DNA from: an uncultured Dehalococcoidia bacterium
GTDB lineage: Bacteria > Chloroflexota > Dehalococcoidia > Lucifugimonadales > UBA3495
Direction: 5' to 3'
Assembly: GCA_958296445.1 (NCBI GenBank)
Contig: OY282565.1
Location: 2,715,570-2,779,569 of the forward strand
Length of the DNA stretch: 64,000 bases
The stretch's first letter is position 1. Each line of letters begins with the position of its first letter. Below are positions 1-9,045 of this stretch, piece by piece. The position numbers and the translations under genes are program-made. The notes under the pieces were generated by a model. That model had not been told where the DNA came from. It searched no databases and saw only the letters and a program-made list of their open reading frames with translations.

Positions 1-300
1 GTGGATTCGGACTGCAACCCGGACTTGGTGGACCATATCATCCCCGGCAACGATGACGCGGTGCGCTCGATCCGGCTGGTCACTAACCGGATGGCGTCGG
101 CGGTGCTGGAAGGGCTGGCCCAAAGGGAGGCTGCGCTCCAGGCCGAAATGGAGGAGATGCAGTCGCTGTCCGCCGGGCCGGAAACGCTGTCGGCGCGGGA
201 GGACGCGGCCCTGAGCGGGGCGGTTACGCTGGACGTTGATACGCTGGCGGAGCTGGCGGTGAGTATGGGCGCCCGAGCGGCCGGCGGTGACGCGCAGTAG
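1..300 (+). CDS. rpsB: Ribosomal protein uS2, C-terminal part (cut by window edge)
   Basis: Component of the small ribosomal subunit. Only the last ~99 residues are present; the gene begins before the window. The stretch DPxxVDxxIPGNDDAxRSIRL near the start of this fragment is the conserved C-terminal S2 motif (here [20 protein letters not shown]), followed by a variable acidic tail. It is the first gene of the usual rpsB-tsf operon. The last ~45 bp of the gene (from about 255) are the left end of a tandem duplication that separates rpsB from tsf. Confidence 0.93.
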   Translation: MDSDCNPDLVDHIIPGNDDAVRSIRLVTNRMASAVLEGLAQREAALQAEMEEMQSLSAGPETLSAREDAALSGAVTLDVDTLAELAVSMGARAAGGDAQ

Positions 301-1030
301 CAGGCCGGAGGGGATAGGGTGACGACGGAATTGCCGGAACCCGGCGAGCTGGGCGTCGAGGGTCACGTTCTGATGAGCCGGCGGTTTCTGGAACACGCGC
401 AGATATATTTGGCGGCGGGCGACCGCATACAGGCGTCGGAAAAGGTGTGGGGCGCCGCCGCCCATGCCCTGAAAGCCATTGGGGAGCAGCGGGGCTGGCG
501 CCACGGGAATCACGCGAACATTTATGACATCGGGGGGCAGCTCGGCAGGGAGTTTGACCGGGAAGGGCCGTTTTTGGATTATTTGTCCCAAGCGCAGGCG
601 ATGCACAACAATTTTTACGAGAACATCCGGGACAGCAGCGCGATTCAGAGGGCCTTTGCGGCGGTTGCGGAGTTTTTGGAGGAGCTGGAGGTAATCAGAA
701 ATTCGCCGCCCCGCCCTTATACGGTCAAGGACGATGACGACCGGGGACGGCTGGGGCGGTTGCTGGGACTGCGCCGGGGGGAACGGCCCCCGGTGGGGGA
801 CTATTCTCCGGTGGGGTACAGCCGGGCTTAATATCGGACTCAGTATCGGATTTACGGGGGGCAGGAATAAATCGGGGCGTTGGCCCGCTAATCTAGGTTG
901 GGGTTGGCCTGCCTAATTTGGGTTAGGGAGTAAGCAGTTGGTCGCCACGGCACTGATTCGCACTTTGCGCGAACAGATGGGCGCGGGGATTATGGATTGT
1001 AAGCAGGCCATGGAGGGGGCGGGCGGCGGT
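255..1030 (+). repeat. Tandem duplication, copy 1 (rpsB tail + HEPN gene + tsf 5' end)
   Basis: The segment from the rpsB tail through the first HEPN gene to the first ~90 bp of a tsf copy is repeated directly downstream (1025 to about 1850). The same 18 bases occur at 255-272 and 1025-1042, marking the junction where a tsf 5' end is fused to an rpsB tail. Distance between equivalent starts is 804 bp for the HEPN genes and 822 bp for the tsf starts. Confidence 0.88.
319..831 (+). CDS. HEPN / PaREP1-like protein, copy 1
   Basis: A 170-aa soluble helical protein. The core DRIQASEKVWGAAAHALKA (res 35-53), the RGWxHxxH segment (res 58-65) and HNNFYE resemble the PaREP1/HEPN family; the R58-x6-H65 spacing fits the HEPN RX4-6H signature. 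HEPN proteins are often ribonucleases or nucleotide-binding partners in toxin and defence systems, but no such role is proven here. Start GTG with GGAGGGG at 306-312. It lies between rpsB and tsf and is probably cotranscribed. A second copy lies at 1123-1635. N- and C-termini are almost identical between copies while the middle has diverged. Confidence 0.8.
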   Translation: MTTELPEPGELGVEGHVLMSRRFLEHAQIYLAAGDRIQASEKVWGAAAHALKAIGEQRGWRHGNHANIYDIGGQLGREFDREGPFLDYLSQAQAMHNNFYENIRDSSAIQRAFAAVAEFLEELEVIRNSPPRPYTVKDDDDRGRLGRLLGLRRGERPPVGDYSPVGYSRA

Positions 1031-1045
1031 GAGTATGGGCGCTAG
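938..1045 (+). pseudogene. 35-codon fragment of tsf (EF-Ts N-terminus)
   Basis: Starting at TTG 938, with the same upstream context as the real tsf (GGGAG then TAAGCAG), the reading frame encodes VATALIRTLREQMGAGIMDC and a further ~15 residues, closely matching EF-Ts residues 2-30. It then runs into duplicated rpsB-tail sequence and stops at TAG 1043-1045. It is the truncated right edge of duplication copy 1. The start signals are intact, so a short peptide covering the EF-Ts N-terminal UBA-like domain could still be made; whether it is made is unknown. Confidence 0.8.
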
Positions 1046-1850
1046 GGTGGAGTATGGGCGGCCGGGTGGCCGGCGGGCGCGAGGGCTAGGGTGATGCGCA
1101 GTAGCAGGCCGGAGGGGATAGGGTGGCGACGGAATTGCCGGAACCCGGCGAGTTGGGCGTTGAGGGTCAGGTTCAGATGAGCCGGCGGTTTTTGGAACAC
1201 GCGAAAATCCAGTTGGCTAACGGCGACCGTATACAGGCCGCGGAGAAAATCTGGGGGGCCGCGGCGCACGCCCTGAAAGCGGTTGGGGAGCAGCGGGGTT
1301 GGATTCATGACAGGCATCCCAATATCTTTGACATCGGGGAGCATATCGGCAGGGAGTTTGGGCGGGAAAGGCGTTTCTCGGGTTATCTGGCCCAAGCCGA
1401 ATATATGCACAAGAACTTTTACCAGAACGACCGGAGCGAAATAGCCGTCCAGTCGGCCCTTGCCGATGTTGAGGCGCTGGTGGGGGAGTTGGATATAATC
1501 AGGGCTTCGCCGCCCCGTCCTTATACGGTAAAGGATGATGGCGACCGTATCCGGCTGGGGCGGTTGCTGGGGCTGCGCCGGGGGGAACGGCCCCCGGTAG
1601 GGGACTATTCTCCGGTGGGGTACAGCCGGGCTTAATGTCGGACTGGAGTACAAGCCGAGCTCAATATCGGATTTACAGGGGGCAGGAATAAATCGGGGCG
1701 TTGGCCCGCCTAATCTAGGTTGGGGTTGGGCTGCCTAATTTGGGTTAAGGAGTAAGCAGTTGGTCACCACGGCACTGATTCGCACCCTGCGCGAACAGAC
1801 GGGCGCGGGGATTATGGATTGTAAGCAGGCCCTGGAGGGGGCGGGTGGCG
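1025..1850 (+). repeat. Tandem duplication, copy 2 (rpsB tail relic + HEPN gene + tsf 5' end)
   Basis: Second copy of the duplicated block. The rpsB-derived tail (1025-1110) is decayed and non-coding but keeps the sequence around the stop codon and the HEPN ribosome-binding site. The right edge is the start of the functional tsf gene. About 18 bp were gained between the HEPN stop and the tsf start compared with copy 1. Confidence 0.85.
1123..1635 (+). CDS. HEPN / PaREP1-like protein, copy 2
   Basis: A 170-aa paralogue of the protein encoded at 319-831, same length without gaps. R58, H62 and H65 of the RGWxHxxH segment are kept. The first ~25 and last ~40 residues are nearly identical to copy 1 (shared end DYSPVGYSRA), while roughly residues 60-130 differ at many positions, more than expected for a recent neutral duplication. 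GTG start with GGAGGGG upstream, copied from the rpsB-proximal site. It sits just upstream of tsf, so it is translated from the same operon. Confidence 0.8.
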   Translation: MATELPEPGELGVEGQVQMSRRFLEHAKIQLANGDRIQAAEKIWGAAAHALKAVGEQRGWIHDRHPNIFDIGEHIGREFGRERRFSGYLAQAEYMHKNFYQNDRSEIAVQSALADVEALVGELDIIRASPPRPYTVKDDGDRIRLGRLLGLRRGERPPVGDYSPVGYSRA

Positions 1851-2260
1851 ATTTGGAAAAGGCCGCCGAGGAGCTGCGGGCCAAGGGGCTGGCCGGCGTC
1901 GCCAAGCGGGCGGGGCGGGCTACCAATGAGGGCGTTATCGAGTCCTATATCCATACCGGCGGGCGCGTCGGGGCTATTGTGGAGCTGGGCTGCGAGAGCG
2001 ACTTTGTGGCTCGAACCGACGAATTCCGGCAGATGGCGCATGACATTGCTATGCAGATCGCGGCTATGTCGCCGGTGTATCTGGACCGGGAGGAGATTGC
2101 CGAGGGGGATGAACGGCCAGCGGCGCAGGTGGCATTGCTGTCGCAGCCGTTTATCAAGAACGGTTCGTCGTCGGTGGGGGAGCTGGTGCAGGAGCTGGCG
2201 GCCCGGATGGGAGAGAATGTGCGGGTGATTCGGTTCCAGCGCCTGGCAGTGGGCGAGTAG
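1760..2260 (+). CDS. tsf: Elongation factor Ts (short form)
   Basis: Nucleotide exchange factor that releases GDP from EF-Tu. At 166 aa it contains the N-terminal UBA-like domain with LREQTGAGIMDCKQALEGAG and one core domain ending in VRVIRFQRLAVGE; it lacks the second half of the E. coli-type core, a length typical of short EF-Ts in Chloroflexota and several other phyla. Start TTG at 1760 is supported by AAGGAG at 1747-1752. The next gene, pyrH, follows 12 bp after the stop. Confidence 0.97.
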   Translation: MVTTALIRTLREQTGAGIMDCKQALEGAGGDLEKAAEELRAKGLAGVAKRAGRATNEGVIESYIHTGGRVGAIVELGCESDFVARTDEFRQMAHDIAMQIAAMSPVYLDREEIAEGDERPAAQVALLSQPFIKNGSSSVGELVQELAARMGENVRVIRFQRLAVGE

Positions 2261-3146
<886 letters not shown>

Positions 3147-3158
3147 GAGGAACAGACC

Positions 3159-3746
3159 ATGCCCGGTAAGGACGGCGAGATAGAGTTGACGGCTGAGGAT
3201 GTGCTGAGTGACGTTGACTACCGGATGGACCGTACGCTGGAGGCATTCAAGCGGGATTTGACGCAGTTGCGAACCGGGCGGGCGGCGCCTTCGCTGATTG
3301 AGAATATGTCCATTGACTACTACGGCTCGGCCACTCCGCTGAAGCAGATAGCCTCGATTTCGGCGCCGGATGCCCGCGCGATAATGGTGCAGCCGTGGGA
3401 CAAGGGGGCGCTGCGGGAAATTGAGCGGAGTCTGCAACGGTCGGAGATGGGATTTAACCCGTCCAATGACGGGAATGTGATTACGGTGCCGATACCGGCG
3501 CTTACCAATGAGCGGCGGCAGGAGATGGTGAAGCTGCTCCGCAGGAAGGTGGAGGACGGCAAGGTGTCGGTGCGGAATGTGCGGCGGGACGGGCTGGAGA
3601 CGCTGCGGAAGCTGGAGCGGGACAAGGCGATTTCGCAGGACCAGAACCGCAGGGCGCAGGAACAGTTGCAGAAGGTCACCGACAGCCATACGAAGCAGAT
3701 AGACGAAACCGCGTCCGCCAAAGAGGCGGAGATTCTCCAGGTCTAG
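3159..3746 (+). CDS. frr: Ribosome recycling factor
   Basis: Splits post-termination ribosomes together with EF-G. The protein is ~195 aa: helices with DRTLEAFKRDLTQLRTGRA near the N-terminus, the segment ISAPDARAIMVQPWD in the second domain, and a long C-terminal helical hairpin. I chose ATG 3159 because GGAGG at 3146-3150 sits 8 nt upstream; a GTG at 3144 would add five residues but lacks its own site. Same operon as pyrH and uppS. Confidence 0.96.
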   Translation: MPGKDGEIELTAEDVLSDVDYRMDRTLEAFKRDLTQLRTGRAAPSLIENMSIDYYGSATPLKQIASISAPDARAIMVQPWDKGALREIERSLQRSEMGFNPSNDGNVITVPIPALTNERRQEMVKLLRRKVEDGKVSVRNVRRDGLETLRKLERDKAISQDQNRRAQEQLQKVTDSHTKQIDETASAKEAEILQV

Positions 3747-3754
3747 TCTGTCCG

Positions 3755-4495
3755 GTGATTACTGTAGCGAAGTATAAGTCCGTGGCCCGCAGCGGCCCGG
3801 GCCCGCGGCACGTCGCCTTTATTATGGACGGCAACGGGCGGTGGGCTTCGGAGCAGGGGTTGCCGCGGCTGGAGGGCCACCGCAGGGGCGTGGAACGCAT
3901 CCGGGTGGTGCTGGAAACGTTGCACGATTTTGACGTCAGGTATGTCACCGTCTACGCCTTTTCCACCGAGAATTGGGGGCGTCCGCGTGATGAGGTGGCA
4001 GGGCTGATGGATCTTTTTTGCGCGGCGGTCGAGGGGCAAACGCTGGAGCTGCACGAGCGCGATGTGCGTATCGTCCACTTGGGCAAGACGGCTAATCTGG
4101 ATCCTGAGCTGCGGTTGGCGGTGGAGAAGGCGCAACGGCTTACGGCGGGGAATGGCGGCATCACGCTCAATGTGGCGCTGGATTACGGCGGGCGGGATGA
4201 GATATTGCAGGCGGTGCGGCGGATTATCCGCGACGGCCTTGACCCGGATTGCGTGGACGAGGAAACCTTTAACCGCTACCTGTTCACGGCCCATTGCCCG
4301 GATCCTGACCTGATTATTCGCACGGGCGGTGAGCAGCGGATCAGCAATTTTCTGCTGTGGCAGTCGGCTTATAGCGAGTATTATCACACTGCTACGCTGT
4401 GGCCTGATCTTCAGCCGGCGGAACTGGAGCGGGCGGTGGAAGCGTATCGCAGCCGGCAGAGGCGTTACGGCAAAGTGGCCGGCCCCGGGGTCTGA
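3755..4495 (+). CDS. uppS: Undecaprenyl diphosphate synthase (cis-prenyltransferase)
   Basis: Adds isopentenyl units in cis to farnesyl diphosphate to make the C55 carrier lipid for envelope synthesis. Motifs: HVAFIMDGNGRWA (catalytic Asp) near residue 20, YAFSTENWGRP, the LNVALDYGGRDEI segment, and DLIIRTGGEQRISNFLLWQSAYSEYY near residue 200. 246 aa from GTG 3755, 8 bp after frr; cdsA begins 2 bp after the stop, so the two are translationally linked. Confidence 0.96.
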   Translation: MITVAKYKSVARSGPGPRHVAFIMDGNGRWASEQGLPRLEGHRRGVERIRVVLETLHDFDVRYVTVYAFSTENWGRPRDEVAGLMDLFCAAVEGQTLELHERDVRIVHLGKTANLDPELRLAVEKAQRLTAGNGGITLNVALDYGGRDEILQAVRRIIRDGLDPDCVDEETFNRYLFTAHCPDPDLIIRTGGEQRISNFLLWQSAYSEYYHTATLWPDLQPAELERAVEAYRSRQRRYGKVAGPGV

Positions 4496-4497
4496 CC

Positions 4498-5424
4498 GTG
4501 GGCCTGCGGGTGGCGACGGGGGTTATAGGCGGGGCCGTGGTGGTGGGCGCCATCTGGCTGGGGGCGCCGTGGCTGACGCTGCTGGTCTTGGTCGCGGGGG
4601 GGCTGGCGGTCGGCGAAGTTTACCGGCTTACGCCGCCCGGCGTGGGCCGGATGCCGGTTTTCCTCGGGGTGGCCGCGGCGTTGGGGTTGTTGCTGACGGC
4701 GGTGGCGGCGGGGCGGCAGGATTTTCTACTGGCTTCGGGGATTGGGCTGGCGGCGTGGGGTTTTGTTGCGCTGTTGTGGTTTGTTGCCTGCTACAGTGGC
4801 GGGCTTGCGGCGGTGGGGGCGACGGACGGGCTAGAGGCGGATGGGGATGGGGGCGGGCTTGACGGGTGTGGGGAAAGCCTGAGCGTTAGTCCTGAGCCGG
4901 TTGAAGGGCGGCCGGTGGCGGCGTTTTTGTTGCTTGTGCTGGGGCCGGTGTATGCCGGGTTTTTGTTGGGGCATGGGCTGGTTCTGCGGGATTTGGGCGG
5001 CGGGGCGGGGGATTTGGGGCGGGCGTGGCTGCTGTTTACGCTGCTGGTGGTTTTTGCCTGCGATACGGGGGCGTTTGCCGTGGGGCGGCTGGCGGGGCGG
5101 CGGCGGATGGCGCCGCGTATCAGCCCGAACAAGACTTGGGAGGGGGCGGCTGGCGGATTGGTAGCGGCGGTGGGGGCCGGGCTGGCGGTGGGGGCGGTGT
5201 TTGATTTGGGGGTTCCGCTGTGGCAGCAGGCGGTTTGCGGGGCGGCGGCGGGGGCGGCGGCGCAGGCGGGCGACTTGGCGGAGTCGGCTCTGAAACGGGC
5301 CGCGAATGTCAAGGATTCTGGTAGTATAATGCCCGGACACGGCGGCATCCTGGACCGGATGGACAGCATACTTTTCGCGCTGCCCGCCGTTTACTATTTA
5401 TTGACAGCGGGATTCCAGCTATGA
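4498..5424 (+). CDS. cdsA: Phosphatidate cytidylyltransferase
   Basis: Integral membrane enzyme that makes CDP-diacylglycerol from phosphatidate and CTP. About 308 aa, rich in Leu/Val/Gly membrane helices. The C-terminal CDS signature is present: RISPNKTWEGAAGG near residue 210 and DSGSIMPGHGGILDRMDSI near residue 275. A low-complexity cytosolic loop (about residues 105-135, GADGDGGG-type) is an insertion typical of GC-rich drift. GTG start; its stop overlaps the dxr start by 4 bp (ATGA). Confidence 0.95.
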   Translation: MGLRVATGVIGGAVVVGAIWLGAPWLTLLVLVAGGLAVGEVYRLTPPGVGRMPVFLGVAAALGLLLTAVAAGRQDFLLASGIGLAAWGFVALLWFVACYSGGLAAVGATDGLEADGDGGGLDGCGESLSVSPEPVEGRPVAAFLLLVLGPVYAGFLLGHGLVLRDLGGGAGDLGRAWLLFTLLVVFACDTGAFAVGRLAGRRRMAPRISPNKTWEGAAGGLVAAVGAGLAVGAVFDLGVPLWQQAVCGAAAGAAAQAGDLAESALKRAANVKDSGSIMPGHGGILDRMDSILFALPAVYYLLTAGFQL

Positions 5425-6557
5425 AAAGAATCGCAGTTCTGGGCTCCACCGGCTCCATAGGCCGCCAGACGCTGGATATTGTTCGCGCCTTTCCCGATGA
5501 GTTCGAGGTGGTGGGGCTGGCCGGGGGCAGCAATACCGGGCTGCTGAGGCAGCAGGTTGAGGAGTTTCGCCCGGCGCACGTCTGGAGCGCGGCGGCGGGG
5601 GGGGACGCTTTTCCCGGCCAATCCTTTACGCCGATGGAGGAAATGGTCGGGCTGGAGCGGGTTGACCAGGTGATGGTGGCGTTGATGGGCAGCGTTGGTC
5701 TTGTTCCTACTCTGAACGCGCTTGCCTCGGGAAAGACGGTGGCGCTGTCGAACAAGGAACCTATTGTTATGGCGGGGAGGATTATCAAGGATTACGAGGC
5801 CCGCTACGGGGGGCGGGTGCTGCCGGTGGACAGCGAACCTAGCGCGATTTGGCAGTGTTTGCAGGGGGAGCCGGTGGACGAAAGGGGCCAGTGGGAAATC
5901 CGGCGGCTGCTGATTACGGCGTCGGGGGGGCCGTTCCGCACTACGCCGCTGGAGGAAATGGAGAATGTTACGCGGGAGCAGGCACTGCGGCATCCTACTT
6001 GGCGGATGGGGCGGAAAATCACGATAGACTCGGCGACGCTGATGAACAAGGCATTCGAGGTTATCGAAACGCACTGGCTGTTCGGGGTGCCGTGGGAGCG
6101 TATCGAGGTGGTGGTTCACCCGCAAAGCACGATACATTCGATGGTGGAGTTCGCGGACGGGTCGGTGAAGGCGCAGTTGGGGCCGCCGGATATGCGGCTG
6201 CCGATTCAGTATGCGCTGTTTTATCCGCAGCGGCTGCCCAATGCGATGATTCCGCGGCTGGATACCAGCGTTTCCCATTCGTTGAGTTTTGACCCGCTGG
6301 AGCCGGCCCGCTATCCCTGTTTTCCGCTGGCGATTGAGGCGGCGCGGCGGGGGGGGACGTATCCGGCGGTTCTGAGCGCCGCCGACGAAGTAGCGGTGCA
6401 GGCGTTTTTGGACGGCAAGATCGGGTACGGCGGGATTCATCGTCTGGTGGAGCAAACGTTGTCGGAGCATAGTCCGTTGCCGGGGGAGGATGCGGGGGAG
6501 GTGCTGGAGGCGGATGCCTGGGCTTCGGGCCGGGCCCGTGAACTGGCGGGCGGGTGA
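5421..6557 (+). CDS. dxr: 1-deoxy-D-xylulose 5-phosphate reductoisomerase
   Basis: Converts DXP to MEP with NADPH in the non-mevalonate isoprenoid pathway, supplying the substrate chain for uppS upstream. 378 aa. NADPH-binding GSTGSIGRQTLDIV at residues 8-21; SNKEPIVMAG near 112; the metal-site loop VDSEPSAIWQCLQGE; and KAFEVIETHWLFG. The usual His after DSE is a Pro here, but the metal-binding Asp and Glu are kept. ATGA overlap with cdsA implies coupling. No rseP or ispG follows, unlike many relatives. Confidence 0.96.
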   Translation: MKRIAVLGSTGSIGRQTLDIVRAFPDEFEVVGLAGGSNTGLLRQQVEEFRPAHVWSAAAGGDAFPGQSFTPMEEMVGLERVDQVMVALMGSVGLVPTLNALASGKTVALSNKEPIVMAGRIIKDYEARYGGRVLPVDSEPSAIWQCLQGEPVDERGQWEIRRLLITASGGPFRTTPLEEMENVTREQALRHPTWRMGRKITIDSATLMNKAFEVIETHWLFGVPWERIEVVVHPQSTIHSMVEFADGSVKAQLGPPDMRLPIQYALFYPQRLPNAMIPRLDTSVSHSLSFDPLEPARYPCFPLAIEAARRGGTYPAVLSAADEVAVQAFLDGKIGYGGIHRLVEQTLSEHSPLPGEDAGEVLEADAWASGRARELAGG

Positions 6558-6567
6558 CGCGGGGGTG

Positions 6568-7284
6568 ATGGGTAGCGACTCTATCGGGGATTTTACGGGG
6601 GCCGGGGATTTTACGGCGATAGATTTGGAGACGGCTAACCCGGACGCTTTTTCTATTTGCCAGATAGGTGTTGCACGCTATCGGGATGGGGAGTTGGTTG
6701 GGGAATGGATGTCGTATATTGACCCGGAGGTTCGGTTCAATAGGGACAACATTGCGATTCACGGCATTACCGGGACGGCGGTGCGGGGGTGGCCTACGCT
6801 GGGGGAGGTGGTCGGGGAGCTGCGCGGGTTGCTGGATAGCAGGATTGTGGTAAGCCATAGCGGGTTTGACCGGGTGGCTTTGGATCTGGCTTTCGATCGG
6901 CAGGGAATCCGGCGGCTCGACTGCGTTTGGCTGGATTCGGCGAAGGTTGCGCAAAGGGCGTGGGCGGGATTCGCCAAGGGCGGCTACGGGCTGGAAAATC
7001 TTTGCCGGATTTTGGGATACCGCTACCAGCGGCACGATGCGCTGGGGGACGCCAAGGCGGCGGGCGTGGTGGTTTTGGCGGCTATGGAGCAGACCGGGGT
7101 TGGGCTGGGGGGGTGGCTGCGGCTGGCGGAGCTGCCGGTGGCGGAGGGGCCGCGGGTGGCTATCCGGCCGTTGGCGGCGGCCGGGGTTGGTCGGGGGCCG
7201 TTGCGGCGCGGCGTCCGGGCGGCTAATCGGGTGCTGGGGCCGGAGGCTTTGCGGCTGCTGGCGCGGGGGGACGGCGGGGGGTGA
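6568..7284 (+). CDS. DnaQ-like 3'-5' exonuclease domain protein
   Basis: DEDDh-family exonuclease of ~238 aa, likely acting on DNA or RNA ends in the cytosol. Motif ExoI is seen as FTAIDLETANPDAF, ExoII as VVSHSGFDRVAL, and ExoIII as RHDALGDAKAAG (His and Asp of DEDDh). The C-terminal ~60 residues are variable and Gly/Arg-rich. I chose ATG 6568, 10 bp after the dxr stop; a longer reading from 6490 would overlap dxr and lacks family similarity. Resembles DNA polymerase III epsilon-type proteins but is not clearly the replicative subunit. Confidence 0.85.
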   Translation: MGSDSIGDFTGAGDFTAIDLETANPDAFSICQIGVARYRDGELVGEWMSYIDPEVRFNRDNIAIHGITGTAVRGWPTLGEVVGELRGLLDSRIVVSHSGFDRVALDLAFDRQGIRRLDCVWLDSAKVAQRAWAGFAKGGYGLENLCRILGYRYQRHDALGDAKAAGVVVLAAMEQTGVGLGGWLRLAELPVAEGPRVAIRPLAAAGVGRGPLRRGVRAANRVLGPEALRLLARGDGGG

Positions 7285-7358
7285 ACCGGGGTGGGGTTTA
7301 TTTGGGGGGTGGGGGTGGCGTTGGGTTGGGGGGTGAACCGGGGGCGGTGGGGCGGGGG
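7285..7358. other. G-run-rich intergenic stretch (G-quadruplex-like)
   Basis: Between the convergent exonuclease gene and the membrane-protein gene the + strand consists largely of runs of 3-6 G separated by 1-6 bases, e.g. at 7303-7317 and 7329-7358. Such spacing is compatible with G-quadruplex formation. No clear stem-plus-U terminator is visible, although a transcription stop would be expected between convergent genes. Confidence 0.5.
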
Positions 7359-9045
7359 TTATTTTTGGGTGGGGGTTGGGTTGGATGTTGATTCGCGCCA
7401 TACTCGGCCTTCGTTGTTGCTGAATTGGCCGGTTGTGATGCGGGCTATGTTGTATTGGGGGAGGAGTATGTCTACCATGCATTTTCCGTCGAATAGTAGC
7501 CCGGATTGCTCTTGGAAGGTGAAGTCGTGGTTTTCGTAGCCATATCGCGCACGGTAGCCGGATAGAATGTTTTTGTCTTGAGGGTAGATGTGCAGGAAGA
7601 ATTTTTCAGCCGTATCCTCGGGGGCGCATTGGTCTTTGATGTAGGTCAAGGCGCTTTGGTTGAGGTATACGTTGAAGTTGGAGCTAATTATTGGCTGGCG
7701 CGATATTATTGCTTGATGCGCCAAGCGGTATAGGTCAATTAGGGCGGAGGAGTCGTGGGTTGGGTTGCCGCTGGAGCCGTTGAGTTGGCCGGTTTCTATG
7801 CGGGCGGTTTCGTATTGCGGGAGGGGGGCTGTGATGACGCATTTTTTGTCGAAGGTGACGCCGTTAGTCAGGAAATTCAGGGCGCGGGTGTCGAACCCGT
7901 ACAGCTTGCGATGGGCGGGTAGGTCGTTTTCGTTGGCGGGCAGGATGTGCAGGAAAAAGGCGGCATCCGCTTCCGTGGGGCCGCAGGGGTCTGCGATGTA
8001 GTGTAATGCGTTGTTATGGAGGTAGACGTTGAAATTGGACTGGATTAGGGGTTGGGCGGAGGCGATTGATGCATAGGTTGAGCGGTAGGTGTCGAGCAAA
8101 CCGGCTGAATCGTAGAGGAACATTTGGCGGTTTTCGGGGGTTAGCAGGGCTTCGGTGTCTATGCGTTCCCGCATTAGGGTATAGCCGGATTCCGGCAGCG
8201 TGTTGGAAACGTACTTCAGGCCGTTATATCTTTGCGCCAGATAATAGTTCACCGCTTGGGCGGCCCCGGCGAATGCAACCGGAGAATTGTCTTTGCTTCT
8301 GAGAACTGCCTGGATGTCTTGCTCTGGGGTGAGTTTTCGGATGACGTCGAAATCTTGGGTCATTGCTTCTTGGAACCGCGTATGCTCGGCGCCTTGCCCG
8401 ACGCGGCTCATCTGAAAGCTGGAGATAACGAATACGGCCAGGGCGGCGACGGCTAGGCCGGCGATGATGCTATCCCGCTTGAGTATCCGGTGGGCGAGCA
8501 ACAGGATGGCGGAAAAGAAAATCAGCGACGCTCCGATATGGAACAAGGCATCGAACTCGTGAGTGCCGGACGAAGTCCGCAAGGGAATCACCCAGCACCA
8601 GCCGGTTAGCAGCAGGGTCGCGGTTAGCAGTTTGTGCTTTGTAAAGACTAGGGCGAGCAGTCCGATGCCGGTCACTAATACTCCGGCAAGAACCGACAAC
8701 GGCACGTAGGTTGTCGGGGGGCCAGGGTAGCCTAGGCCCTTAAGCACGGAAAAGGGAATCGCCATTACGCCGATGCGCGAAATTTGCCCGAGCAGGAAGG
8801 GACGCCAATCTAGGCTGCTGGCATATTCGGAAAGTATCTTGTCGTCAACGCCGATGCGGTATAGGTAAGACTCTACTGTTGGCAGTTGGGCGGGTGGGAT
8901 TTCTCTATTTAGCGCCAAGTATTCGGTGGTTAGGTTGAAGGCCATTAGCAACAGGCAGAATGTTAGGGCGACTGCTCCGAGGGTAAAGTAGCGGTTGGAA
9001 AAGGCGGATATGGTTAGCGAGCGTATCCGTTTAGAGAATTTGCAG
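7359..9045 (-). CDS. Large membrane protein, C-terminal part (out of frame with its N-terminal part)
   Basis: This frame is open from the stop at 7359 back to the G18 tract at 9049-9066; its first ATG-like start is at about 8951 (530 aa). It continues the membrane domain with several helices (e.g. LAGVLVTGIGLLALVF, IAGLAVAALAVFVISSF), then has a soluble C-terminus with two ~85-residue repeats, each FNVYLxxxALxYIxDxC, FFLHIxP, FDxKC and LPQYxxARIxTGQ. The Cys residues are conserved between repeats. Without a frameshift at the tract it would not be joined to the N-terminal part at 9014-9748. Function unknown; repeats of this type occur at the ends of membrane glycosylation-type proteins, but I cannot name a family. 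Confidence 0.75.
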
